In this document: positions 30,367-43,098 of the stretch, piece after piece | Layout of the letters: each line of letters opens with the position of its first letter | How positions within the stretch are numbered: position 1 is the stretch's first letter | DNA from: Erythrobacter sp. | Lineage (GTDB): Bacteria; Pseudomonadota; Alphaproteobacteria; Sphingomonadales; Sphingomonadaceae | Reading direction: 5' to 3' | Assembly: GCA_009993605.1 (NCBI GenBank) | Contig: JAACTB010000013.1 | Location: forward strand, 1-64,000 | DNA: 64,000 nucleotides | Program-made: the position numbers and the translations under genes | The notes under the pieces: model-generated | Told to the model about the DNA's origin: nothing | The model's database searches: none | What the model saw: the letters and a program-made list of their open reading frames with translations, nothing else

Positions 30367-30479
30367 GGCGGGAAATTTCCGTTGCGTATCGATACTCGGG
30401 CACTCCCTTAGCGAACCATGCGCGCGAGGCAAGGCGGCTGCCCTCGACAAGGCGCGCAAATTTGCGAATAGGGTGTTGC

Positions 30480-31190
30480 ATGACATGCATTCTCCTCACC
30501 GGCTCGTCGCGCGGGATCGGCGCCGCGGCGAAATCGGCGCTCGAAGCGCGCGGCGCGAAAGTGATCGGCCAGGCGACGACCAGCGACCGGACCGACACCG
30601 TGCCCGCCGATTTTTCCGAACCCTTCGCCGCGCGCGAATTGTGGGATGCCGCGCTGGCCCGCGCCGGCGGCACGATCGACGTTCTGGTCAACAATGCCGG
30701 ACGCTTCGCGGCCAGCCCTCTCGATGCGTCGGACATGCAATGGCTCGATGCCTGGGAGGATACGCTCAGGATCAATCTTACCGCCGCTGCGCAGTTGAGC
30801 CGGTTCGCGGTGCAGCACTGGCAGCAGCGCGGGGTCCCGGGGCGGATCGTCCATGTCGCCAGCCGCGCCGGCCATCGCGGGGATTCGCCCGCGCACTGGC
30901 ATTACGCCGCCAGCAAGGGCGGAATGCTGGCGATGCACAAATCGATCGCCCGCGCCTATGCGAGCGAAAATATCCTGAGCTTCGCGATCACGCCCGGCTT
31001 TACCGACACGGCGATGGCGGGCGATTATCTCGACAGCCGGGGCGGACCGGGTCTTCTGGCCGATATCCCCCTGGGCCGCGTGGCCGAACCGGAGGAAATC
31101 GCGAAGCTGATCGAATTCTGCGCGCTCGATGCGCCGCCCAGCATGACCGGCGCCACGCTGGACGCGAACGGAGCGAGCTATGTCCGCTAG
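30480..31190 (+). CDS. SDR family oxidoreductase
   Basis: A 236-residue short-chain dehydrogenase. It has LTGSSRGIGAAAKSALE near residue 6, VNNAGRFAASPLD, catalytic Ser in VASRAGHRG, and YxxxK in HYAASKGGMLA. The C-terminus GATLDANGASYVR is usual for the family. The start ATG 30480 has AGGG 7 nt upstream. The last 11 bp overlap prmA, making an SDR-prmA-DUF2459 operon. The substrate is unknown. Confidence 0.9.
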   Translation: MTCILLTGSSRGIGAAAKSALEARGAKVIGQATTSDRTDTVPADFSEPFAARELWDAALARAGGTIDVLVNNAGRFAASPLDASDMQWLDAWEDTLRINLTAAAQLSRFAVQHWQQRGVPGRIVHVASRAGHRGDSPAHWHYAASKGGMLAMHKSIARAYASENILSFAITPGFTDTAMAGDYLDSRGGPGLLADIPLGRVAEPEEIAKLIEFCALDAPPSMTGATLDANGASYVR

Positions 31191-32085
31191 CTGGAAGCTG
31201 CGTGCCGAAGTCGCGAAGCCGGTCGCCGAGGCCGCGCTGGCAGCGCAGGAACTGGCGCCCGACTGGGACCCCGATATCGTCCTCACCGCCTGCGAGATCG
31301 ACGAGCAGCATCCCGACGACTGGCTGTTCGAAGCGTGGCTTCCTGACAAGCCGACCTCCGCAGATCGCGAGGCCGTTGCGGCGCTCTTCGCTGGCGATAC
31401 GCCTGACCTTGTCGCCGAAGAAGTTCCCGAGACCGACTGGGTGACCGAAAGCCAGCAGCGCGTCACGCCGATCCGTGCGGGCCGCTTCCATGTCCATACG
31501 CCCGATCACCCGGCGGACCCCGATGCGGTCGATCTGGTCATTCCTGCCAGCCAGGCCTTCGGGACCGGCCAGCACGCCACGACCGCGGGCTGCCTCGCCA
31601 TGCTCGACCTGATGAAGCGCGAGGGGGTGTCGGTGCGCCATCACGCCGATATCGGGACGGGCACCGGGTTGCTCGCCTTTGCCGCGATGCGGCTGTGGCC
31701 GAACGCGCTGGCCACCGCTTCGGATATCGATCCGGTCTGCGCCGGTGTGCTGGCGGACAATGCGGAAAGCAACGGCGTAGCTCTGGGCGGAGCGCGCGGC
31801 GAACTCCTGTTCACCGTGGCGAACGGGATGAAAGATCCTCTGTTGCAGGCCCGCGCGCCCTTCGATCTCCTGATCGCCAATATCCTTGCCGGGCCGCTCG
31901 CCGAGATGGCGGAGGATCTCTGCGCTGCCGTCACTCCCGGCGGCAGCATCGTGCTGGCCGGATTGCTGGAGACCCAGGAGGCGCGCGTTCGTGCTGCCTA
32001 TCGCCGTCAGGGCGCGCGGCTCGCTAGGCGGCTCGTCAAGGGCGACTGGTCGATCCTGTGGCTGCGCACATCCCGCATCCGCTGA
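31180..32085 (+). CDS. prmA: Ribosomal protein L11 methyltransferase PrmA
   Basis: A 301-residue SAM-dependent methyltransferase that trimethylates ribosomal protein L11. It has an N-terminal substrate-recognition domain (about 1-110), PASQAFGTGQHATT, SAM motif DIGTGTGLLAFAAMRLW, and LLIANILAGPLAEM with the catalytic-loop Asn. The N-terminal domain is somewhat divergent, as in other sphingomonads. It overlaps the genes before (11 nt) and after (28 nt). Confidence 0.92.
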   Translation: MSASWKLRAEVAKPVAEAALAAQELAPDWDPDIVLTACEIDEQHPDDWLFEAWLPDKPTSADREAVAALFAGDTPDLVAEEVPETDWVTESQQRVTPIRAGRFHVHTPDHPADPDAVDLVIPASQAFGTGQHATTAGCLAMLDLMKREGVSVRHHADIGTGTGLLAFAAMRLWPNALATASDIDPVCAGVLADNAESNGVALGGARGELLFTVANGMKDPLLQARAPFDLLIANILAGPLAEMAEDLCAAVTPGGSIVLAGLLETQEARVRAAYRRQGARLARRLVKGDWSILWLRTSRIR

Positions 32086-32774
32086 AGCGCTGGCGAATCT
32101 GGCTGGGCGGTCTGCTGGCAGCGCCCGTTCTGGTGCTGGCGCTGTTCCTGATCGCCGCCTGGATCGGCTCCTCCCTCCCGCGCAATTCCGAATGGAGCGA
32201 ACCGACCGACGGGATCACCATCATGGTCGAGACGAACGGCATCCATACCGGCATCGTCATGCCCGTGACGACGCGGATAAAGGACGGGCGCGAAACCTTT
32301 CCGACCGCCGGGCTCCCGCGTGAGGACGGACAATTCCCCACGCATATCGCAATCGGATGGGGCGAAAAGGAGGTGTTCCTCAACACGCCGACCTGGAGCG
32401 ATCTTTCCCCCTCGACCGCGCTGAGAATCGTCTTTCACGGCGGCAGCGGCCTGCTGCGCGTTGCCCATTACGTCCGTCCCGCGCCATCGCCCAACCATCG
32501 CCCGCTCCGCCTCCGCGAAGAGGAATATGCCCGCCTCGTCGCGCGGATCGAACAGGCACTGCCGCCCGAACCGCGCGGGGCGGTTCGCACCGTCTATACG
32601 AGTTACGAGCCGAACGCGGTCCATTACGACGCGACCGGGCGCTACACGCTTGGCAACACCTGCAATCAATGGGTCGGCGACACGCTGGCCTTTGCCGGGA
32701 TCACAATGGGCCGCTGGACGCCGCTGGCGGGCGGGGTGATGAAATGGATACCCGAACCCAACCCGCAGGATTGA
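32058..32774 (+). CDS. DUF2459 / TIGR02117 family membrane-anchored protein
   Basis: A 238-residue protein with one N-terminal TM helix (about 14-38) and an exported domain. TNGIHTGIVMP and GNTCNQWVGDTLAFAG, with conserved His and Cys that could form a papain-like site, are the marks of the TIGR02117 family. The start is GTG 32058, inside prmA by 28 nt. It ends directly against the stop of the convergent beta-lactamase gene with no gap. The family has been linked to PHA-producing organisms, but its function is unproven. Confidence 0.8.
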   Translation: MAAHIPHPLKRWRIWLGGLLAAPVLVLALFLIAAWIGSSLPRNSEWSEPTDGITIMVETNGIHTGIVMPVTTRIKDGRETFPTAGLPREDGQFPTHIAIGWGEKEVFLNTPTWSDLSPSTALRIVFHGGSGLLRVAHYVRPAPSPNHRPLRLREEEYARLVARIEQALPPEPRGAVRTVYTSYEPNAVHYDATGRYTLGNTCNQWVGDTLAFAGITMGRWTPLAGGVMKWIPEPNPQD

Positions 32775-33887
32775 TCACCCTGCCGGTTGCGGCACCACCT
32801 CCGGTGGCTCGGGCGATCCGTTTTCGAGATCGAAACGCGCGGTCGCCACCGTCACCGCCTGCATCATCCGCATCCGCTCCAGCGTCGGCTCGCGCGTGCG
32901 TCCGATCAGGACGGCCAACGCATACCGATGCCCATCGGGCGATGTCAGAATGCCGATATCGTTATAGCCCGACTGCTCCCCATCGAAGAACTGCCCCGTC
33001 CCGGTCTTGTGACCGATCGACCAGCCGGGCGGCACCCCGCCCTTCAATCTCTGCGGTCCGCTGCGCGTCTGCTGCAGGGTCGCGAGGATCAGCGCGGTGG
33101 AAGCGGGCGACAGCAGTTCGCCGCGCGCCAGCCGAGCCAAAGCCTTTGTGATGCCCACCGGAGTCGCCCCGTCGAGCGGATCGGCGAGATAGCCTTCGAA
33201 CGCCGCTCGCCGCGCCGCATCGGGCACCCGGTCGCGCGCGTCGAAGAAGGCGTTGCCCTGCGAAAAGGCCTGATCCCAACGCAAGCCCGCGATGGCGCTC
33301 TGCTTGGTGCGCTCGTCCGCGCCGAAGCGCACGCCCTTGATATTCTTCGCGGCGAGGAAATCCTCGACCGCTTCGACCCCGCCCACCCGGCGCAGGATGC
33401 GATCGTTGGCGGTGTTGTCGCTGCCGGTGAGCGCGCGCTGCATCAGATCGGCATAATCGGTCCGAAAGCTGCCGCGCGCCCGCACCAGATCGCGGATCGG
33501 CTGATGAAACAGCGTAAGATCCTTCGGCCCGATCGCGACGCCTTCGTCCAGTTCCAGCCGCCCCTGGTCCACCTCGTCCAGCGCCGTCAGCGCGACCCAT
33601 AATTTGCTGACGCTCTGCTGCGGAAACCAGTCGTCGCCCCGAATGGCATAGCTCCGCCCGGTTTCCACATCGGTGACGGCAATGCCGACCGTCCCTTCGA
33701 GCGAGGCCGCGATTTCCTCCAGTTCCTGCTCGAAGGCGCGCTCGGCCTCGGTCGGGATATAGACGAGGTCCGGGGTCGGCTGCACTTCCGGTTCGGGCGC
33801 GGAGGCCTTGCGCGGCAGCGATACGACGATCACGGCCAAGGCCAGGACGGGGAGCAGGATGAAAAGAAAGCGATAGGGTGCGGCCAC
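32775..33887 (-). CDS. Class A beta-lactamase family serine hydrolase
   Basis: A 370-residue exported enzyme. A hydrophobic N-terminal segment (6-23) acts as signal or anchor. The class A motifs are S92-V-S-K95, S156-D-N158 and K294-T-G296. Glu192 lies 36 residues after the SDN Ser, exactly the Ambler 130-to-166 distance, so the deacylating Glu appears present; the residue at the Asn170 position is Gln196. The gene is not next to the blaI/M56 pair at 25-27 kb. A true beta-lactamase is likely, but a DD-peptidase-like role cannot be excluded. Confidence 0.87.
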   Translation of the reverse strand: MAAPYRFLFILLPVLALAVIVVSLPRKASAPEPEVQPTPDLVYIPTEAERAFEQELEEIAASLEGTVGIAVTDVETGRSYAIRGDDWFPQQSVSKLWVALTALDEVDQGRLELDEGVAIGPKDLTLFHQPIRDLVRARGSFRTDYADLMQRALTGSDNTANDRILRRVGGVEAVEDFLAAKNIKGVRFGADERTKQSAIAGLRWDQAFSQGNAFFDARDRVPDAARRAAFEGYLADPLDGATPVGITKALARLARGELLSPASTALILATLQQTRSGPQRLKGGVPPGWSIGHKTGTGQFFDGEQSGYNDIGILTSPDGHRYALAVLIGRTREPTLERMRMMQAVTVATARFDLENGSPEPPEVVPQPAG

Positions 33888-33941
33888 GCCCGTCCAACGG
33901 AGCGCGCGGCGCTTGTTTCCGAAAAGGCGTAGGGGAATTGG

Positions 33942-37669
<3,728 letters not shown>

Positions 37670-37755
37670 CGCACAGACCGTCTAGCGCAGGCTTTGGCCC
37701 GTGTCAGCGTATCCGATGCAATATTCGCCGCGCTTATTTCGAGACAGCGTTCCGC

Positions 37756-38574
37756 TCAGCTCGCCGCGGCGAGACCGGGCGCCTTGTCCTGCACCAGTTC
37801 GTAGGCCCGCTCGTACCACTCATTGCCCGGATAATTCGCCCCGAGAACGGCGGCGTATTTCTTCGCTTCGGATGGAATGCCGAGCGCGAGGCTGCTTTCG
37901 ACAAGGCGATACAGGGCTTCGGGCGTGTGACTAGTGGTCTGGAAATTGTCGACCACGTTCTGGAACCGGATCTGCGCCGCGATCCATTTGCCGCTGTTCT
38001 GGTAATAGCGGCCGATCTCCATCTCCTTACCGGCTAGATGATCCTCGACAAGATCGAGCTTCAGGCGCGCATCGGTCGCATATTCGGTGGCGGGGAAGCG
38101 GCGGTTCACCTCACGAAGCGCGGTGCGCGCCTGTTCGGTGATCTTCTGGTCGCGCTGCACGTCGCTGATCTGCTCGTAATAGCTGAGCGCGATCAGATAA
38201 TAGGCGTAGGGCGCGTCCTTGTTGCCCGGATGGATCGACAGAAACCGCTGCGCGCTCTGGATCGCCTTGTTGTAATCGGCGGCGACGTAATAGCTGAACG
38301 CGCTCATCAGCTGGGCGCGGCGAGCCCAGGGCGAATAAGGATGCTGGCGCTCCACCTCGTCGAACAGGGCGGCGGCCACGGGCGCATTGCCGCGGCTGAG
38401 GCGATCGCGCGCCTCCGTATAGAGCGTTTCGACGTCGCGGGCGACATAGGCGGTATCCGCCGGTTCCCCACCGTTTCCTGCGCAGCCGGACAGGACGAGC
38501 GAGGATGCGATCGCCGCGCCGAGAAGGATCGAGCGGCTATTCCGGCGGACAGGCTGCTTGGGGAAACTGGTCAT
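37756..38574 (-). CDS. bamD: Outer membrane protein assembly factor BamD
   Basis: A 272-residue lipoprotein of the BAM complex that inserts beta-barrel proteins. The lipobox is VLSGC, with the lipidated Cys at 31. TPR-like repeats follow, including YVAADYNKAIQSAQRFLSIHPGN and YYLIALSYYEQISDVQRDQ, the latter diagnostic of BamD. It begins the bamD-recN-ligA cluster. Confidence 0.95.
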   Translation of the reverse strand: MTSFPKQPVRRNSRSILLGAAIASSLVLSGCAGNGGEPADTAYVARDVETLYTEARDRLSRGNAPVAAALFDEVERQHPYSPWARRAQLMSAFSYYVAADYNKAIQSAQRFLSIHPGNKDAPYAYYLIALSYYEQISDVQRDQKITEQARTALREVNRRFPATEYATDARLKLDLVEDHLAGKEMEIGRYYQNSGKWIAAQIRFQNVVDNFQTTSHTPEALYRLVESSLALGIPSEAKKYAAVLGANYPGNEWYERAYELVQDKAPGLAAAS

Positions 38575-38684
38575 GGGGCAGGCCTATAGCCAGCGCAGCC
38601 GTGAACGCCAAGTGAAGGATCGGGTCGCGCAGCGGGAAAACGCCGCCGCCGCGCGCCCATTGCTAAGAACGCGACCTCGAACCC

Positions 38685-39905
38685 TTACGCCGCCGAAGCC
38701 TCGGAAGGTCTCGGGGCGTCCCACAACAGGTGGCGGCCTTCGAGCAGCACGAGGTTCTTGGCGCGGATCACTTCGCCCTTGGTGCGATAGCCGAGCAATT
38801 GTTCGGCATCGAGATGCGGGTTCACCGCCAAAACGCGCAATTCCTCTGACGTGAAGTCGCACAGCCCGCGCGCCCGCTCGGTGCCGTTCTCGTCATAGAT
38901 ATGCAATACGTCGCCGCGCTGGAAATCGCCGTCGATCGAGCGGATGTCTTCGCGCCGGATCGGGCGCTCGCCCGCTTGAAGACTGTCGGCCAATTCGTCG
39001 GAAATGCCCAGGCTGCCTGCCATCTGGAGCCGGTTGGCGATCCAGCGCTCCCAGCCCGAAGTGCGCGCCTCGTGCGGAGGGAAATGGGTGCAGGTGCGCT
39101 CGCCATCGATCACGCTCGAAAGCGGACGCTCGGCCTCGCCATGCGCGATATAGGTACAGCATCCCGCTTCCTGCGCCATGTTGGCGGCCATCAGCTTGGT
39201 GGTCATGCCGCCCGTGCCGAGAGTGCTCTTCCCCGTGGTTGCCTCCATATATTCGGAGACGTCCTCGACCTCCTCGATCAAGCGCGCGCCCTCTTCGTCG
39301 GGATGGCGATCGTAAAGGCCGTCGACTTCGGTAAGGATGATGAAATCCTTCGCATCCACCATCTGCGCGACCTTGGCGGCCAGGCGATCGTTGTCGCCGA
39401 CGCGAATTTCCTCGGTCGTGATCGAATCGTTTTCGTTGATGATTGGGATCACGTCCGCTTCGAGCAGGCGGAAGACGGTGTTGCGGGTGTTCAAGAAGCG
39501 GCGATGATCCTCGAAATCGCCCAGCGTCAACAGGACCTGCGCGATATCCATCCCGTATTCGTGGCCCAGCTGTTTGTAGATGTTGAGCAGCATGGGCATG
39601 CCGCAGGCGGCGGCCGCCTGCTTGTCGCTCACTCCGGCGTTTTCCGGCGTTTCGCCGACCATCTTCAGGCCGAGCGCGACGGCACCCGAACTGCACAGGA
39701 TGACCTTGTGGCCGCGCTGGCGCAGGCGATAGATGTCTTCCATCAGGCGCTGGAGGAAGCCGAAGCGTGGGGTGAGGAGGTCGGAATTGGCGATCAGAGT
39801 GGAGCCGATCTTGACGACGACGGTGCTGCGCTCCGCGCCATCGGACGTGCCGTTCGCATCGGTGTCGGCGATAGTGTCGAACTGGGGTGCCAGGGAGTCT
39901 GTCAC
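38685..39905 (-). CDS. proB: Glutamate 5-kinase ProB
   Basis: A 406-residue first enzyme of proline synthesis, phosphorylating Glu. The kinase domain starts VVVKIGSTLI and includes CSSGAVALG, NENDSI and GTGGMTTKLMAA. A C-terminal PUA domain covers about residues 300-385. The start is placed at GTG 39905 because GAGAG lies 8 nt upstream; TTG 39911 immediately follows that site and is unlikely. It is divergent from proC across an AT-rich 191-bp region with palindromes, so the two proline genes may be co-regulated. Confidence 0.95.
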   Translation of the reverse strand: MTDSLAPQFDTIADTDANGTSDGAERSTVVVKIGSTLIANSDLLTPRFGFLQRLMEDIYRLRQRGHKVILCSSGAVALGLKMVGETPENAGVSDKQAAAACGMPMLLNIYKQLGHEYGMDIAQVLLTLGDFEDHRRFLNTRNTVFRLLEADVIPIINENDSITTEEIRVGDNDRLAAKVAQMVDAKDFIILTEVDGLYDRHPDEEGARLIEEVEDVSEYMEATTGKSTLGTGGMTTKLMAANMAQEAGCCTYIAHGEAERPLSSVIDGERTCTHFPPHEARTSGWERWIANRLQMAGSLGISDELADSLQAGERPIRREDIRSIDGDFQRGDVLHIYDENGTERARGLCDFTSEELRVLAVNPHLDAEQLLGYRTKGEVIRAKNLVLLEGRHLLWDAPRPSEASAA

Positions 39906-39967
39906 GGGCAATCTCTCGTATCGTTGCTATATCATTTGAAATATCGTGGAAGATACCTAGGTTGGGA

Positions 39968-39982
39968 TTGTGCAGTGCACAA
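39968..39982. promoter_or_regulatory. Perfect palindrome in the proB-proC control region
   Basis: TTGTGCA-G-TGCACAA is a perfect 7-bp inverted repeat about a single central base. It lies about 63 bp upstream of the proB start in AT-rich divergent sequence. The form suggests a dimeric regulator site; the protein is not identifiable from this window. Confidence 0.5.
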
Positions 39983-40038
39983 CCGGGGCGCCGGATTATT
40001 TTTTTGGCCAGCCTAACCGATTGGTGCCGGCTTTCAAA

Positions 40039-40055
40039 TGAGATTTCTGATCTCA
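40039..40055. promoter_or_regulatory. Second dyad in the proB-proC control region
   Basis: TGAGAT-N5-ATCTCA is a perfect 6-bp inverted repeat about 42 bp upstream of the proposed proC start. It overlaps the likely proC promoter area (AT-rich, with GATATACA just downstream). Confidence 0.4.
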
Positions 40056-40096
40056 ATAGATATACAAAACTTTAAATCTTACGGGGAGATTTTGTC

Positions 40097-40882
40097 ATCT
40101 CTAGGAACATATTACTTATCGGCTGCGGAAAAATGGGTGGAGCTTTGCTCGATCATTGGATGAGCGGCGGAGAAAACTTCACCATTGTCGATCCGATGCT
40201 CGATCAAGCCCCCGATGGCGTCAGGCTCATCAAGGATCGTTCGGCCATTGCCGACGATCGGTTCGATACGATCATCGTCGCGATCAAGCCGCAGATGATC
40301 GACGATGTCCTTCCCGCTTACGCCGCCAATTTGGCCGAAAATGGCTACGTGCTTTCGATCGCTGCCGGGGCGAGTGCGGCGCGCCTGAAGAAGGCGATGG
40401 GCGGAGCGCCGGTCGTTAGAGTCATGCCGAACCTTCCCGCTGCCGTGGGCAAGGGAACAAGCGGCGTCCTGGCGGGCCCCGACGTGTCCGAAGCGCAGGC
40501 CTCCCATGCGATGGAAATGATGCAGCGCACCGGCACCGCGATCGCGGTCGAGAGCGAGGACATGCTGGACCGCGCCACGGCGGTTGCGGGATCGGGTCCG
40601 GGCTACGTCTTCGAAATCGCGCGCGCCTACGTGGCTGCGGCTGAACAGCTCGGCTTCGCTCCCGATCAGGCGCGCGCGCTGGTGCTCGGCACGATGGAAG
40701 GTACCATCGCGATGGCGCTCGCCAACCCCGACACAGCGCTCGAAGAATTGCGCAATTCGGTCACGAGCAAGGGCGGCACCACCGCCGCCGGGCTGGATTC
40801 GCTGAACGGGGATGGCGGCCTTTCCGACACGCTGACCGCGACGCTCAAATCCGCCTACGACCGCGCCGTGGAGCTGCGCTAA
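40097..40882 (+). CDS. proC: Pyrroline-5-carboxylate reductase ProC (probable ATC start)
   Basis: Last enzyme of proline synthesis, reducing P5C with NAD(P)H. The first ATG in frame (40133) falls inside the Rossmann motif and would delete it. The upstream frame reads [17 protein letters not shown], the expected GxGxMGGA N-terminus. It contains no ATG, GTG or TTG before the Shine-Dalgarno-like GGGGAG at 40083-40088. ATC at 40097-40099, 8 nt after that site, is the best start and gives 261 residues. [24 protein letters not shown] and the C-terminal [15 protein letters not shown] confirm ProC. It is followed by proA. Confidence 0.88.
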   Translation: MSRNILLIGCGKMGGALLDHWMSGGENFTIVDPMLDQAPDGVRLIKDRSAIADDRFDTIIVAIKPQMIDDVLPAYAANLAENGYVLSIAAGASAARLKKAMGGAPVVRVMPNLPAAVGKGTSGVLAGPDVSEAQASHAMEMMQRTGTAIAVESEDMLDRATAVAGSGPGYVFEIARAYVAAAEQLGFAPDQARALVLGTMEGTIAMALANPDTALEELRNSVTSKGGTTAAGLDSLNGDGGLSDTLTATLKSAYDRAVELR

Positions 40883-40944
40883 TCCGTATCTCGGAACATG
40901 CGCGCCCGCGAGGCGTCGACACCACAGATATTCAAGAGGCATTT

Positions 40945-42210
40945 ATGAACGACCAGACTTTCGACCCGCAGATCCACGTCCACGAACTCGGCCGCAAGGC
41001 GCGCGCCGCCGCCAAGGGCCTGCTCGCCGCCTCTACCGAGGCGAAAAACACCGCTCTGCGTGAGGCGGCCAAGGCCTTGCGCGGCGCGACCGACGATCTG
41101 ATCGCCGCGAACGACAAGGATGTCGAAAGCGTCGCCGGCAAGAAGCCCGACAGCTTCGTTGATCGTCTTCGCCTGAACGAAGAACGTATCGAAGGCATGG
41201 CCAGCGCGCTCGAACAGATCGCGGAGCTGCCCGACCCGGTCAATCGCAAGCTCGCGACGGTCGATCGTCCCAACGGCCTCAAGATCGAGCGCGTCGCGGT
41301 TCCCATCGGCGTAATCGGCATGATCTACGAATCGCGCCCCAATGTCGGCGCGGATGCCAGCGCGCTCTGCCTCAAGAGCGGCAATGCGGTGATCCTTCGC
41401 GGCGGGAGCGAAAGCCGCCATTCGACCAAGGTCATCGTGAATTGCATGCGCCAGGGTCTGGCCGCAGCGGGCCTTCCCGAAGACGCTGTCCAGACGGTCG
41501 GCACGACCGACCGCGCCGCCGTCGCTGCGCTGCTCAAGGCGGATGAGTTCGTCGATCTCGTGATCCCGCGCGGCGGGCGTGGCCTCGTCGAACTGGTGCG
41601 CGACCAGGCGAGCGTCCCCACCCTCCTCCACCTCGACGGCAATTGCCACAGCTACGTCCACGAGGCCGCCGATCTCGACAAGGCGGCCGAGGTCATCCGC
41701 AACGCCAAGCTGCGCCGCACCGGCGTGTGCGGAGCGACCGAGAGCATCGTGGTCGATCGTGCGGTGGCGAAGGACTTCGTGCCCCGCCTCACCGCTATCA
41801 TGGGCTCCGATTGCGAGCTGCGCGGTGACCAGGAAGCGGTCGCGATCGATAGCTCGATCAAGCCTGCCGAAGACGCGGACTGGAACACCGAATATCTCGA
41901 CACCATCGCGAGCGTGAAGATAGTCGACGGCCTCGACGAAGCGATCGCCTGGGTGGACGAGCATTCCAGCCACCATACCGACGCGATCATGACCGAGGAC
42001 GATGACGCCGCCCGCCGCTTCATGACCGCCATCGACAGCGCGATCGTGATGCGCAACGCCAGCACCCAGTTCGCCGATGGCGGCGAATTCGGCATGGGCG
42101 CGGAAATCGGCATCGCCACCGGCAAGATGCACGCGCGTGGCCCGGTCGGGCTCGAACAGCTGTGCAGCTTCAAATACCTCGTCCACGGCGACGGTCAGAC
42201 CAGACCCTAA
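40945..42210 (+). CDS. proA: Glutamate-5-semialdehyde dehydrogenase ProA
   Basis: A 421-residue gamma-glutamyl phosphate reductase, second step of proline synthesis. [24 protein letters not shown] and [12 protein letters not shown] are family motifs. The catalytic Cys lies in [13 protein letters not shown], with the cofactor region [16 protein letters not shown] upstream. The length is normal. It lies 62 bp after proC and is probably co-transcribed. All three proline genes are therefore present here. Confidence 0.96.
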   Translation: MNDQTFDPQIHVHELGRKARAAAKGLLAASTEAKNTALREAAKALRGATDDLIAANDKDVESVAGKKPDSFVDRLRLNEERIEGMASALEQIAELPDPVNRKLATVDRPNGLKIERVAVPIGVIGMIYESRPNVGADASALCLKSGNAVILRGGSESRHSTKVIVNCMRQGLAAAGLPEDAVQTVGTTDRAAVAALLKADEFVDLVIPRGGRGLVELVRDQASVPTLLHLDGNCHSYVHEAADLDKAAEVIRNAKLRRTGVCGATESIVVDRAVAKDFVPRLTAIMGSDCELRGDQEAVAIDSSIKPAEDADWNTEYLDTIASVKIVDGLDEAIAWVDEHSSHHTDAIMTEDDDAARRFMTAIDSAIVMRNASTQFADGGEFGMGAEIGIATGKMHARGPVGLEQLCSFKYLVHGDGQTRP

Positions 42211-42249
42211 CCAAAACCCATTTTCCTACTCGGCGGTTTTTTGCTCCAC

Positions 42250-42288
42250 CCTGTCCGGTTCGCCCCTTTCCCGGGCGGACCCGACAGG
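42250..42288. promoter_or_regulatory. 16-bp hairpin overlapping a Shine-Dalgarno sequence
   Basis: Positions 42250-42265 (CCTGTCCGGTTCGCCC) pair with 42273-42288 (GGGCGGACCCGACAGG) at 14 of 16 positions around a 7-base loop. The 3' arm runs into the AGGAGAG ribosome site (42286-42292) of the gene starting at 42298. It could block initiation, or act as a proA terminator. Confidence 0.6.
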
Positions 42289-42297
42289 AGAGCTTTC

Positions 42298-43098
42298 ATG
42301 ACCCGCCGCAAGGACCCCACCGAAATCCGCATCCCCGTCGCGCCGGAGAACCTTCCCGCGTTCGAACCCGTGCCGCGCAAACCCCGCCACGATGGCTGGA
42401 CGCCCGAGCGCCAGCGCGCCTTCATCGGAGCGCTGGCCGATACCGGCAGCGTCAGCCGCGCCGCGCGTTACGTCAATATGAGTCCCGAAGGCGCCTATTA
42501 TCTGCGCCGCCAGCCCGGCTCGGAAGGGTTTCGCCGCGCGTGGGAGGCCGCGCTCGACCTCGGCGTGCAGCGGCTGAAGGACGTGGCGTATGAGCGCGCG
42601 ATCGACGGCCAGCTCGTCCCCGTCTTCGTCGCGGGCAAGCTCAAGGGGTTTCGCCGCGTGCGCAACGACCGGCTGCTGATGTTCTGCCTCAGGATGAATA
42701 TGCGCGGGGAGGACGGCAAGCGCCTCGCCGCCAGCTATTTCGACCCGAACGCGGCGAGACTGTCGGGCAGCGCCATCCCCGCAAGCATCACCACCCCCGC
42801 CCTCTCCCGCGCGGAGAAGGACGACATGAACGCCGCGATCGTGGAGCAGTTCGACCCCGTTGACATGACCCTGTCCGAAATCGAGGCGATGCAGACGATG
42901 CTCGCCGAGACCGCCCGCCGCAAACGCGCCGAGGAAGACGGCCCGCCCGACCACGACACCGACCCCGCCTTCGTCCAGCTCACCAGCAGCGACTGGAAGG
43001 AAGCGGGCACCCTCGAAGGGCTGGAACAGGTGGAAGACGAACTCGAACAGTGGAACGAGGACGAGGATCACTGGAGGGATTTGGGCGAAGGCGACTAG
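42298..43098 (+). CDS. Hypothetical protein with N-terminal helix-turn-helix-like segment
   Basis: A 266-residue soluble protein. Residues about 35-90 (PERQRAFIGALADTGSVSRA, then YVNMSPEGAYYLRR) resemble an HTH as in phage-terminase-like or resolvase HTH domains common in sphingomonad hypothetical proteins. The C-terminal third is strongly acidic. The start ATG 42298 is supported by AGGAGAG 7 nt upstream, within the arm of a strong hairpin. The stop lies inside the first copy of the inverted repeat bounding the accessory island. DNA binding is plausible but unproven. Confidence 0.7.
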   Translation: MTRRKDPTEIRIPVAPENLPAFEPVPRKPRHDGWTPERQRAFIGALADTGSVSRAARYVNMSPEGAYYLRRQPGSEGFRRAWEAALDLGVQRLKDVAYERAIDGQLVPVFVAGKLKGFRRVRNDRLLMFCLRMNMRGEDGKRLAASYFDPNAARLSGSAIPASITTPALSRAEKDDMNAAIVEQFDPVDMTLSEIEAMQTMLAETARRKRAEEDGPPDHDTDPAFVQLTSSDWKEAGTLEGLEQVEDELEQWNEDEDHWRDLGEGD

